Origin: JADGQM01 sp964441945
Lineage (GTDB): Bacteria; Desulfobacterota; Syntrophobacteria; Syntrophobacterales; Syntrophobacteraceae
Direction of reading: 5' to 3'
Assembly: GCA_964441945.1 (NCBI GenBank)
Contig: CAYTWB010000002.1
Coordinates: 1 to 64,000 of the forward strand
DNA length: 64,000 bases
Shown here: positions 35,860-44,075 of the stretch, piece by piece
How the letters are laid out: each line of letters starts with the position of its first letter
Position numbering within the stretch: the stretch's first letter is position 1
Program-made: the position numbers and the translations under genes
Notes under the pieces: generated by a model
What the model saw: only the letters and a program-made list of their open reading frames with translations
Told to the model about the DNA's origin: nothing
Databases searched by the model: none

Positions 35860-37080
35860 TTATCCTTCCAGCTCTATAATGCCCAGCATCCCGTTGCTGA
35901 ACCGGCTCCGGCCAAGCAGGTGCTGCACCCTGGTGAGATCAAGTTCGGTCAGTACCCGTGCCAGTTCCTTGTCAAAGTCATCAAGATTCTTGCTGATAGG
36001 GCCCTTTTCAAAAATCCCGGCGTGCAGGTGGATGACGGCATCGCTGGAGAACAGTTTGCGAGCGGCGGCGGAGCAGACGTCTTTGTCCGGGCAGACAATC
36101 CCCGCGGCCGCAACAATATGGTTGACATCGGCGGGGTCGACCGGGAAATTGACCCAGGAGGCGAAATGCGCTGCATCGAAAATCTCTTTGTCGTCCGCCG
36201 GCCTGTTTTCATGGAACGGGACCTGCTTGAGATTCATGCCCATGACCCCTTTGCTCTCCGCAAGAAGGATCAAACCAAGCACCGGTGCCGTTGACGGAAG
36301 GGACATGACCCACTTTACTAGCCGCTCAAGGCAGACAAAGCTCCCGTTGGTTTCAAAGGCAGCCAGGTAGCGGAAGGCACCGTCAAACCCGAACCCGTGA
36401 AGAAAGCGGCATTGGGTCCCCGCATCGGTACCCGAGTAGAGCATGAAATCGACCGCCGGCCGCTTGACTGCCGGGTAAAAATAGAAATGCCTGTTGATAA
36501 AGAGGGCTTCGCCAAACAGGTGCCGGTATTCCTCGTACCGGTCCCCGACCGTGGCCAGCCCGGTGCCGAACCGCAACGCTTCCTGAGCCACCGTGACCAC
36601 ATCATCCGGGCTGTAGGACGCGCCGGCAAGCTTTTCCTGTGATCCGATGATCGAAAGTGAACCCCGCCCGACAGGCGTATCGCGGTAACGAAAGACGATG
36701 CCGTCATCAGTGGTAACCGTCATGTCGGATGAGTCCCGGCCTGAACCCGTCGAGGCATTGAGCTCCTGCTCGGTGGTGATGATTCTGAAAAGCTTGTCCA
36801 GGCCGCTCGTGACAAACACCGGCAGCACGGATGCGGCAATTCGATAAAGGACCATCTCCCCGCCCACTTTCCTGAGGTCCTTCTGGGCGGAGAGAAGAAC
36901 CCGCAGTCCGGCGCTGCTGATAAAGTTCGTCTCCTCAAGGTCGACAACAAGAAGACGCTTGCCGTCCAGAACAAGTCCGTCGATGCGGCGCTGAACATCC
37001 GGGGATGTCATGCTGTCAATGCGGCCGCTGATGGTCAGCCAGGTAGTCCCCGACCGTTCGGTGATGGACCAGGTGTTCAT
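35860..37080 (-). CDS. STAS-domain protein with a large unrecognised C-terminal domain
   Basis: A 406-residue cytoplasmic protein. Residues 1-110 are a STAS domain of the anti-sigma-factor-antagonist type (LTISGRIDSMTSP, LLVVDLEETNFISSAGLRVLLSAQKDLRKVGGEMVLY), including the Ser-Ser-Ala phosphorylation-site neighbourhood. Residues 120-406 form an unrecognised domain with few charged repeats and motifs such as GTGLATVGDRYEEYRHLFGE and CRFLHGFGFDGAFRYLAAFE. It is 4 bases upstream of the permease/binding-protein fusion, so it is probably co-translated and may regulate or sense that transporter. No kinase or phosphatase gene is nearby. Confidence 0.75.
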   Translation of the reverse strand: MNTWSITERSGTTWLTISGRIDSMTSPDVQRRIDGLVLDGKRLLVVDLEETNFISSAGLRVLLSAQKDLRKVGGEMVLYRIAASVLPVFVTSGLDKLFRIITTEQELNASTGSGRDSSDMTVTTDDGIVFRYRDTPVGRGSLSIIGSQEKLAGASYSPDDVVTVAQEALRFGTGLATVGDRYEEYRHLFGEALFINRHFYFYPAVKRPAVDFMLYSGTDAGTQCRFLHGFGFDGAFRYLAAFETNGSFVCLERLVKWVMSLPSTAPVLGLILLAESKGVMGMNLKQVPFHENRPADDKEIFDAAHFASWVNFPVDPADVNHIVAAAGIVCPDKDVCSAAARKLFSSDAVIHLHAGIFEKGPISKNLDDFDKELARVLTELDLTRVQHLLGRSRFSNGMLGIIELEG

Positions 37081-37416
37081 GCTGTTCTCCGCGTGTTCCG
37101 GCTTCCAGCGGGCACGTATCTCAGGGGTTTACCCTGTCTTGTGCGCGCCCTGGACCTGAAGCCGGCTTCTTTGATCTACAGGGAAAAAAGAATCCCACCC
37201 ATTGAGTCAACTTCCCGGCACCCGCAGCAAAATCTTCGCAAGCGCAACTCGTTGAGTGGGAGGATTACGCCAGGCACTCTACCACAAGACCTTGGGGTAT
37301 CGAAACGATTATCGATGGGATTTAAACCCGCCGGGGTATGGTCAATGGTGTCGTAGAGGTTGCCGCGCTGCATTCCGGGGATATCCATGGACCTGGGGAG
37401 TCCTCGGTGCCGTTGT
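37081..37416. other. Intergenic region before the STAS/ABC operon
   Basis: This presumably holds the leftward promoter of the STAS-ABC operon. A minus-strand TTGACT (37211-37206) is present but no good -10 follows, so I cannot assign a promoter. No gene is seen. Confidence 0.4.
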
Positions 37417-38310
37417 TTACGTGTTGAAGATGCATCCGACCCCGGCGACGGCCAGAAAGGCTCCGATCCATGCTCCCAGGGCGGGACGTTCGCCGGTGAC
37501 CGCCCAAAGCACAGGCAGGATGAGGATGGGGGAGGTGGCCGAGAGGGTGGAAACGAGACCTGCCGGACCATGGGCTAAAGCAAAGAGGAGAAAGGTCATG
37601 CCAAGGGCCATACCCACGAGACCGCTTAAGGCAACCATGCCCAAAAGTCGGGCCGTGAGCGGGGCGCCGGAGGGCCCCTGCATGCTTCGAAAGAGGAGGA
37701 CGACATTGAGAATCACAGCGGCGGTGCCGACGCGCAGTGCCGAGGCAGCGACGGCATCGACGCCGGAGGCCAGGACGGGTCGGACAATGATGACGGAAAC
37801 CGCCTGGCAGATCGCCCCGCACAGTGCCAGTGCCACACCGGCCTTCATGGGACCTCGGATTTTTTCAAAGCTGTGCTGCTGCACTTCGGTGGTGCCGAAA
37901 AAGACGGCCAGAACGATGCCCAGCACAACGAGCCCGCAGCCGATGAGGGTGAGGGCCGGCAGTCGCTCATCCAGGATGAAATACCCGAGCAGGGCGGTTA
38001 TTGGTGCGTTGGTGGCAAACAAAATGCCGCTGCGACGAGGGCCGAGACGCCTGAGCGCCGCAAAAAGCGATGTATCGCCAATACAGATGCCGATTATGGA
38101 AGAACTGATCAGAGCCAGGAAATGATCCCTGGTCAGTGTCCACCAGCCGTTATTGGCCAGAGCACACAGAGAAAGCATGACGAACACCAGGCTCATGCGA
38201 ACCCGGTTGAAATTCACCGCTCCCAGCGCGCGGGCCGGATGGGTGGAGAGCAGCCCTCCGAAAGACCAGCACAGGGCGGCGGCCAGCGAAAAAATTTCGG
38301 CAGTGAACAA
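37417..38310 (-). CDS. DMT-superfamily (EamA) transporter
   Basis: A 297-residue, roughly ten-helix carrier of the drug/metabolite transporter superfamily, with two EamA halves (SLAAALCWSFGGLLSTHPARALGAVNFNRVR at the start, then KAGVALALCGAICQAVSVIIVRPVLASGVD opening the second half). It has only distant resemblance to the DMT protein at 29361. The final segments GERPALGAWIGAFLAVAGV are typical. Substrate unknown; probably an exporter. It may be monocistronic. Confidence 0.87.
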   Translation of the reverse strand: MFTAEIFSLAAALCWSFGGLLSTHPARALGAVNFNRVRMSLVFVMLSLCALANNGWWTLTRDHFLALISSSIIGICIGDTSLFAALRRLGPRRSGILFATNAPITALLGYFILDERLPALTLIGCGLVVLGIVLAVFFGTTEVQQHSFEKIRGPMKAGVALALCGAICQAVSVIIVRPVLASGVDAVAASALRVGTAAVILNVVLLFRSMQGPSGAPLTARLLGMVALSGLVGMALGMTFLLFALAHGPAGLVSTLSATSPILILPVLWAVTGERPALGAWIGAFLAVAGVGCIFNT

Positions 38311-38567
38311 GGATCGCCTCTGTCAATGAAGTATTCAGGTGGACCAGCACAGGCATGTCAATGGTATCAGCCTGCAAGCTCCTAGGATACTAAAAGGAAT
38401 CTGTCAATATGAATCCATGAATCCATTTTAGTGCCGCCTTGGCTTTGCAGAACATCCATGCTATGACAGGCACCGGGAAAAAAGAACGATCCTTGAGCAT
38501 AGTACTTCTGGTATGAGTTTCGAAATGGTCTTGGGTGGTGTATTGATACCGCTAACGGGGACAAATC

Positions 38568-39683
38568 TTGGAAGGTGAAACACATCTTATCGCCCAAATC
38601 AGTGCCGGCCTCATGGATGAAGGGGAGTTTCATTACCGGAATTACGCTCCCGGGTTTGCCCTGGCTCGCCTGCCGGGTGTCTTCGTTGTCGGTGCGTCGC
38701 CGCGACACCGCCTGATAGAGGAGCTCCTCAACGCTGCCGATATTGCGGTCCTTCACATGGTCTACGATGTGGAGCTGCTCCCACTGATTGAAGATCGAAG
38801 GAAACAGGGCGGAGTGACAGTCTATGAAATATCGGATGATATAGACGCCGCCACCGGCTGGCCGCCTTTGGATACAAGCTTCGCCACGTGTCGGGCCGAT
38901 ATGAAGAGGCTGGCGGGGGCATGTGACGCCATGCAGTTTCCGTCGGAGTTTCTGAGAGACAAATATGCCCATCTCAACCGATTCTCGGAAGTCTTCCCCA
39001 ATCAAATGCTGATCGTTCCACCGGAAAAAGGACTGCGACGAAGTTCCGAAATCGTTGTCGGCTGGGGCGGTTCGCTGACCCATCTTGAAGATCTGGCGGA
39101 AATAGCGGGACCCTTGATTCGGTGGATCTCCTCAAGGAGTGATATACGTCTGCATCTCATGGCTGCGGACCCCATCTGGGCGCTCTTTGATTCGTTGTCT
39201 TCCGACAAAAAGAAGAAGTTTGAAACGGGTTCCATTCTTGACTACTACCATTTTCTTGATTCTCTTGATGTGGGCGTCGGCCCGCTGAGGGATACGCCAT
39301 TCAATCGAGCACGCACAGACATCAAGTTCCTGGAGTATGCGGCACGATGTGTCGTTGCGGTGATGCAGGCCACCGGCCCCTATCGCGAGTCCGTCAGTCA
39401 GGGGGTGAACGGATATTTATACAAGAATACCGGTGAGTTAGTGGACATTCTGGAGACTGTGACCAGCGACCTGAGGTTGCGCGTCAGGATTGCCACGGCA
39501 GCGCGCAACTATGTCATGTCGGAGCGCCATCAGTTTCATCATGCCGGCAAGAGATTGGACTTCTACCTGAAAATTATGGGCGAGCGGAGAATCGTACCAG
39601 GGAGCGGGCTTTTTGGGCGACTTTCGCAGATGAAAGGGGCCCTTGTGCAGGGAAGATACCTTATGCTGCAGCCCGGTTCTTGA
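38568..39683 (+). CDS. Glycosyltransferase family 1-like protein
   Basis: A 371-residue protein with a GT-B-like C-terminal half: VVGWGGSLTHLEDLAEIAGPLIRWI (about 160-184), LDVGVGPLRDTPFNRARTDIKFLEYAA (about 233-259, resembling the donor-binding region) and GPYRESVSQGVNGYLYKNTGELVD. The N-terminal half, with YEISDDIDAATGWPP, resembles proteins of polysaccharide-synthesis loci. The first start is TTG at 38568 after GGGG; an ATG at 38613 is an alternative, and a fuller N-terminus may be missing. The sugar donor and acceptor are unknown. Confidence 0.75.
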   Translation: MEGETHLIAQISAGLMDEGEFHYRNYAPGFALARLPGVFVVGASPRHRLIEELLNAADIAVLHMVYDVELLPLIEDRRKQGGVTVYEISDDIDAATGWPPLDTSFATCRADMKRLAGACDAMQFPSEFLRDKYAHLNRFSEVFPNQMLIVPPEKGLRRSSEIVVGWGGSLTHLEDLAEIAGPLIRWISSRSDIRLHLMAADPIWALFDSLSSDKKKKFETGSILDYYHFLDSLDVGVGPLRDTPFNRARTDIKFLEYAARCVVAVMQATGPYRESVSQGVNGYLYKNTGELVDILETVTSDLRLRVRIATAARNYVMSERHQFHHAGKRLDFYLKIMGERRIVPGSGLFGRLSQMKGALVQGRYLMLQPGS

Positions 39684-39699
39684 AGGAACTCGAACACTT

Positions 39700-39780
39700 A
39701 TGAAGAAAACCCGGCCAAAGTCCTTGAGGACATCTCCCGAAAGGGTGATGATCCCATGGTTTCTGCTGGTCCCTTTTTTC
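39700..39780 (+). other. Possible out-of-frame N-terminus with slippery heptamer T_TTT_TTC
   Basis: From ATG 39700 the first frame encodes 27 residues: a basic start (MKKTRPKSLR) and a hydrophobic run (MIPWFLLVPFF). It reaches T-TTT-TTC at 74-80 of the 39.7-kb block (39774-39780). A -1 slip there continues exactly as LSGATSLALEV, the first conserved segment of the spermidine-synthase-like protein. This may be programmed frameshifting, an indel, or a sequencing error in the T6 run. Confidence 0.5.
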
Positions 39781-42569
39781 TATCGGGGGCGACCAGCCTT
39801 GCTCTTGAAGTCGCGTGGTCAAAGGTCCTTTCCTACCTCCTGGGGGTGGACCTTTACGCATCAGCCACCGTGGTAACCGCCTATATGGCCGGGATCGGCC
39901 TGGGTGCCCATCTGAGCGTTAGCCTGCCTTATCCCTGGGGGCACTCGCCGCTGACCTATGCTTTACTGCAAGGGGTCATCGGGTCCTTCGGTATCGTATC
40001 GGTCCCGCTGTTTCATTCCACTCAGCCGCTTTTGGCTGGTCTGCACGAGCTTTTTTTCTCCAACAGCAGCCTTTTCCTTTTGCTCCGATTCCTGGTGGTC
40101 TTTGGCTTGATGCTTTTGCCGGCGACTCTCATGGGGATGACTCTACCGATCCTGGCAAGGGTCGGACAGGATTTTTCACGCGCTGGCTTTGCTCGGTGGG
40201 CCGGTCTGCTTTATGGCGTGAATACGGTGGGTGCCGTTGCGGGGACACTGGTTGCGGGTTTTTGCCTGATCCCGTGGCTGGGCCTCAATGCCACCTGCCG
40301 GTGGGCGGGCATTGCCGTCCTGGCTGTGGGCGGTGCCGTCCTGTGGTATGGTCGGCGCCTTCTGGGCAAGGCGAAGCGCGAGGTACCGCCAACCGCAATG
40401 GCCACAGCCGGCCCCGGGGCCTCCAGGGAAATGGCCTGGCCGCCTTGGGCCGTCAGCCTGCCCTTCATGCTTTCCGGGATGGCGGCTCTGATCTTTGAGA
40501 TGGATTGGTTCAGGCTCCTGGCACAGATCATAGGACCGTCAGTACACGCCTTTTCCGTGACCCTGGCGGTCTACCTGGTGGGGATCGGGCTCGGGAGTCT
40601 TTTGGCAGCCGCTACTGTGCGGCGTATCTCAAATCCCAGGGCGGCCCTGGGCCTGGGTCTTGCCTACGTGGCGCTCGCTGCGTTGGGCACACGCTTGTAT
40701 ATCAACGAGCTGCCCCTGCTGTACGGCCGGCTCTTCCTCTGGCTGTCTTCCGACAGCTTCACGATCCGGATCCTGCTCATACAGGCTGCAGCGGCGGCGC
40801 TCGCAATCATCCCGGTAACTCTTGGGCTGGGATTTCTCTTCCCTCTGGCGACGCGCGCCTGCTCCGCAGGGACAAACCCGGGCACAGATGTGAACGATTC
40901 GCATGTCGGCGGTCTGCTGTTCCTCAACACGCTTGGGGGTGGAGTGGGGTGTCTTCTGGCCGGGTTTGGACTGTTACCCCGTCTGGGCGTGTCGGGTACG
41001 CTTGCCATTACCGCCGGTGCGCTGATCTGTGTTGCAGCTGCCCTGCTCCTGACTGCGAAGCAGTGGCAGGGGAGTCACCGCTGGGGGGCTGCCGCAGCCG
41101 GCCTTGCTGTGACCATGCTGCTGCTATTCCTTGCGCCGCCGGCAAACCAGGCGGTCCTGACCGCCGGGGTGTATGCCGAGATGTTGAATCGCGACAAGTT
41201 CCGGCAGCTCCTCGCGAAAGGAGACAGGGAGGTATTCGGCGGTGACCTGATCTTTCTCAGGGAGGGAATCAACAACGTTGTTTCAGTGGTAGCCAACCGG
41301 TACGGAGACGGTGAGCTCACCCTGCACCTCTCCGGTCAGTGGGAGGCCAGCACGGACCTTCTCAACCGCGTACACCTCCACATGCTGGGACACCTGCCGA
41401 TGCTTTTCGCCCGGCAAACAGAGAGTGCGGCCGTCATCGGCCTGGGCACGGGCATCACCACCGGCAGCCTGCTTCGCTATCCCACGCTCCGGAATCTGGA
41501 CCTGCTGGAAATCGAACCGGCTGTTGTGGCCGCGGCCCAGCTCTACGATTTCGTGAATCATCGTCCTCTGGCCGATCCCCGCACGCAGTTGATCCTCATG
41601 GACGAACGAAGCCAGCTGACATACGGAAGCCGGACCTATGATGTCATCAGCGTGGACCCGATCCACCCCTTAGTATCCGGCTCGGGCAACCTTTACTCTG
41701 AAGACTTCTACCGCATCGTCCGAAGCCGCCTCAATCCTGGAGGGGTTTTCTGCCAGTGGATGCCGCTGACGCTTTCCCGGAAGGCTTTTGATGCTGTGCT
41801 GGCAACCCAGAGGAGTGTTTTTCCCCACCTGGCGCTCTTCACATTCTTTGGCGAAGGAGTGATCCTGGCTTCAGCCGAACCGCTACGTATTCCCTGGAGT
41901 GAGTTGACGGCCCGGTTTTCGACCCCGCCGGTGCAGGCCGATTTTGCCTCATTGGACATCTTGACCCCCTTCAATGTGGTGGGTTTTTTCGCCGGAGCAG
42001 GCCGGCAGATCGATGCCTACCTCGGTACCCTCGATCGCCGCTGCACGGACGACAATGTCTGGCTGGAACACCGCATTGCGGTGGATATTATTGACAGTGG
42101 CGCGACCAACCTGCCCTGGCCGCTGCCTGGTGGTCGTGCAGCTCTGGCGGAGATGCTCCCAGGCATTCCCCTGGAGACCATGGAGAAGGAACTGGCGAGC
42201 CTTACCCGGCCTACAGAAGAACATTTTCGGCGCGCCATGGCGGCACGGGCGAGCGGGAACGGTGCTGTGATGGAGGCCGAGTTGAAGGCTGTGCTGGAGG
42301 ACGTTGCCTCGAATCATTACTATGAGGCGGGCCTTGCCCTGGCGCAACACCTGGAGGCGACCGGCCGCCCGGATGATGCCCTGGCGATTCTTGGGCGCCT
42401 TCAATGGCGTTTCCCGGCTTTCCCTGAACCCTGCCGGCTCGAGGCCCTGCTGCATCGCGGCCAGAGGAACGATAGAGGGGCCAGGGAGGCGGTCTTGCGG
42501 GGGATTACCTACTGTCCGGGAGACCAACCCCTGCGTGAGGTCCTGTCACAGCTTCAGTCGAGTGGTTGA
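39756..42569 (+). CDS. Membrane-bound spermidine-synthase-like protein with C-terminal repeats
   Basis: The 937-residue frame has a polytopic N-terminal region in two blocks (about 1-210 and 228-470), then a spermidine-synthase-like Rossmann domain with AVIGLGTGITTGSLL near residue 558, LEIEPAVVAAA, and YDVISVDPIHPLVSGSGNLYSEDFY near 630. A helical TPR-like tail follows (about 800-937). In this fused family the methyltransferase-like domain may not make polyamines. The first helix looks cut: residues FLSGATSLALEVAWSKVL are preceded by only seven residues. An alternative N-terminus with a basic-hydrophobic start is encoded at 39700-39780 in another frame (see the separate entry). Confidence 0.8.
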   Translation: MVSAGPFFLSGATSLALEVAWSKVLSYLLGVDLYASATVVTAYMAGIGLGAHLSVSLPYPWGHSPLTYALLQGVIGSFGIVSVPLFHSTQPLLAGLHELFFSNSSLFLLLRFLVVFGLMLLPATLMGMTLPILARVGQDFSRAGFARWAGLLYGVNTVGAVAGTLVAGFCLIPWLGLNATCRWAGIAVLAVGGAVLWYGRRLLGKAKREVPPTAMATAGPGASREMAWPPWAVSLPFMLSGMAALIFEMDWFRLLAQIIGPSVHAFSVTLAVYLVGIGLGSLLAAATVRRISNPRAALGLGLAYVALAALGTRLYINELPLLYGRLFLWLSSDSFTIRILLIQAAAAALAIIPVTLGLGFLFPLATRACSAGTNPGTDVNDSHVGGLLFLNTLGGGVGCLLAGFGLLPRLGVSGTLAITAGALICVAAALLLTAKQWQGSHRWGAAAAGLAVTMLLLFLAPPANQAVLTAGVYAEMLNRDKFRQLLAKGDREVFGGDLIFLREGINNVVSVVANRYGDGELTLHLSGQWEASTDLLNRVHLHMLGHLPMLFARQTESAAVIGLGTGITTGSLLRYPTLRNLDLLEIEPAVVAAAQLYDFVNHRPLADPRTQLILMDERSQLTYGSRTYDVISVDPIHPLVSGSGNLYSEDFYRIVRSRLNPGGVFCQWMPLTLSRKAFDAVLATQRSVFPHLALFTFFGEGVILASAEPLRIPWSELTARFSTPPVQADFASLDILTPFNVVGFFAGAGRQIDAYLGTLDRRCTDDNVWLEHRIAVDIIDSGATNLPWPLPGGRAALAEMLPGIPLETMEKELASLTRPTEEHFRRAMAARASGNGAVMEAELKAVLEDVASNHYYEAGLALAQHLEATGRPDDALAILGRLQWRFPAFPEPCRLEALLHRGQRNDRGAREAVLRGITYCPGDQPLREVLSQLQSSG

Positions 42570-42590
42570 AGGCCGGAAGATTACTGAGAA

Positions 42591-42805
42591 GTCAGATAAC
42601 CACCACCGTTCAGCTTGCAAGCCTTGCCGTCAAGCCGACGGTTCTCCTCAGGGTTCGCGTTGTTGTGGACGCTCTATCGATGGCTCTGGATATGGGTGAT
42701 CCCAGTCGTCAGAGAGGGCACTGTGGTGCGTCAGGATCGTCAGGTGCACATTCCATGGCGACATGCCTGAGCTGCTTGCATCCAGGGATCGGAGCCGCCT
42801 TATAT
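42591..42805 (-). pseudogene. Decayed copy of the 3' end of the 47322-48938 secreted-repeat gene
   Basis: About 215 bases align by eye at roughly 70 percent with 47332-47545, the last 70 or so codons of the secreted-repeat protein, in the same orientation. Shared stretches include CCACCACCGTTCAG, GGATCGTCAG and GCCGCCTTAT. The reading frame is broken. This indicates an old second copy of that gene. Confidence 0.75.
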
Positions 42806-43143
42806 TTTGAATATTTTTAGAAAAGCCTTCGCTTTATTTCGGTGCATCGGTTATCGTTGCAGCATGTGGGATTCATATGAGATACGCTCCTCTCTCGCAT
42901 ATAGCCCCTGCGTGACAGGTCTCTGGCTCCCTCCGGCACGTGCGTGGGCTAGGTGGTGCAGTTTCTGCTGACCGCTGCGTGTCAATAGAAAGAAATCGAT
43001 GAAATAGACTTAAATGAAAAAGAACTTCTCGGATATGGAGGAATTGAAAGAAACGAGCGCTTCCTCCTCAATGCAGACTATTTCCGGGACTTCAGTGTCA
43101 GGACCTTATACAGACACTGGTCAAACCAGCAGGAGAATGAATC

Positions 43144-43416
43144 ATGAACATCCATGTCAGTAATCTAGCCTACGATGTCACGGAAGATGACTTGAGAGCC
43201 CTCTTTTCCCAGTTCGGAGAATTGTCTGGCGTGAACATTGTTAAGGAAAGGTCCTCTGGGCGGTCAAGAGGGTTTGGATTCGTCGAGATGCCCAACAATT
43301 CGGAGGCGGACAAAGCTATGAAAGCCCTGAATGGGACCAAACTCAAAGACCAATTCGTTAAGCTCAGCCAGGCGAAACCACCGGCCAAACGTTCACAACG
43401 CCGGCCAAGGTATTAA
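43144..43416 (+). CDS. RRM RNA-binding protein
   Basis: A 90-residue single RNA-recognition-motif protein with RNP2 IHVSNL (residues 2-7), RNP1 SRGFGFVEM (about 40-48) and a short basic tail (RSQRRPRY). Such small bacterial RRM proteins act as RNA chaperones and are often cold-induced. AGGAG lies nine bases before the ATG. It is followed 184 bases later by a cold-shock gene and is paralogous to the RRM gene at 45669. Confidence 0.93.
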   Translation: MNIHVSNLAYDVTEDDLRALFSQFGELSGVNIVKERSSGRSRGFGFVEMPNNSEADKAMKALNGTKLKDQFVKLSQAKPPAKRSQRRPRY

Positions 43417-43446
43417 TTAGTACAGCACGGTGGAAATCCTTAAGCA

Positions 43447-43474
43447 GTAAGGGCGACCTGCCGGTTGCCCTTAC
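43447..43474 (+). terminator. Hairpin after the RRM gene
   Basis: GTAAGGGC (43447-43454) pairs perfectly with GCCCTTAC (43467-43474) around a 12-base loop, 31 bases after the stop codon. There is no T-run, so termination is uncertain. Confidence 0.45.
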
Positions 43475-43525
43475 AACTTGAGCCCGGCTGTACCGGCACT
43501 TAGGAAGCGTTCCGCTTTCAACCAG

Positions 43526-43548
43526 CTCCAAGCAGCAGGTGCTTGGAG
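43526..43548 (+). promoter_or_regulatory. Stable hairpin in the leader of the second cold-shock gene
   Basis: A 9-bp perfect stem, CTCCAAGCA (43526-43534) with TGCTTGGAG (43540-43548), has a 5-base loop and lies 52 bases before the start codon. It may be part of a temperature-responsive leader or a stabilising 5' hairpin. Confidence 0.5.
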
Positions 43549-43599
43549 TGCAGCACCAGCAAGTAGTGGAAAATACAAATTCAGCAAAGGATCAAGAGA

Positions 43600-43800
43600 A
43601 TGTCGGAAGGCAAAGTAAAATGGTTCAATGACAGCAAGGGCTTCGGTTTTATCGAAACCGACAGCGGGCACGATGTGTTTGTTCATCACTCGGCAATCCA
43701 GGGGGAAGGATTCAAATCACTGAGTGAAGGTGACCGGGTAAGCTTTGTTGAGGAAAAAGGCGTCAAAGGGCCTCAAGCGACTAATGTGAGAAAGCTTTAG
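43600..43800 (+). CDS. Cold-shock domain protein (CspA family), second copy
   Basis: A 66-residue cold-shock protein with KGFGFI (RNP1) and VFVHH (RNP2), nearly superimposable on the protein encoded at 8392. A His replaces Phe at the end of RNP2. The start is preceded by a modest site (AAAGGATCAAGAGA). It ends just before a strong terminator. Confidence 0.96.
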   Translation: MSEGKVKWFNDSKGFGFIETDSGHDVFVHHSAIQGEGFKSLSEGDRVSFVEEKGVKGPQATNVRKL

Positions 43801-43836
43801 GCGGAGCCAAGCTCAGTTCCAACCCGCAAGAGTATC

Positions 43837-43866
43837 GGCCGGAGTGTAAAGGCTCCGGCCTTTTTT
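43837..43866 (+). terminator. Rho-independent terminator of the second cold-shock gene
   Basis: GGCCGGAG (43837-43844) pairs with CTCCGGCC (43853-43860) around an 8-base loop and is followed by six T residues. Confidence 0.93.
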
Positions 43867-43914
43867 ATTTCCAGCAGTCCCGAAGGGCCGGTGCGGGTGG
43901 TTGTTCTCTCAGAA

Positions 43915-44034
43915 GCCGTCTGAGAATTGCGTAATGCTACCTGTTCGGTGTCCCATCGAACCCCTATGTTACGGATGGCCACGAGGTGTAGGGGCGCGGT
44001 TAATCCGCGCCCGCCGGACCAATTCTCAGACGGC
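43915..44034. repeat. Small inverted-repeat element (MITE-like), 120 bp
   Basis: Perfect 15-bp terminal inverted repeats, GCCGTCTGAGAATTG (43915-43929) and its complement (44020-44034), bound a non-coding 120-bp segment. Inside is a second hairpin, GGGCGCGG (43992-43999) with CCGCGCCC (44005-44012). CTCTCA occurs just outside both ends (43906-43911 and 44035-44040), possibly a target duplication. No transposase is encoded. Confidence 0.65.
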
Positions 44035-44075
44035 CTCTCAAGTAAACAGGAAACAGTCACAGACAATGGCACACG

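Noticed and set aside
43014..43163. A 49-codon frame starting MKKNFSDMEEL and overlapping the RRM start.
   Set aside because: It has no good ribosome binding site and a Ser/Thr-rich uninformative sequence, and it overlaps a well-supported gene start. It is most likely the RRM leader.
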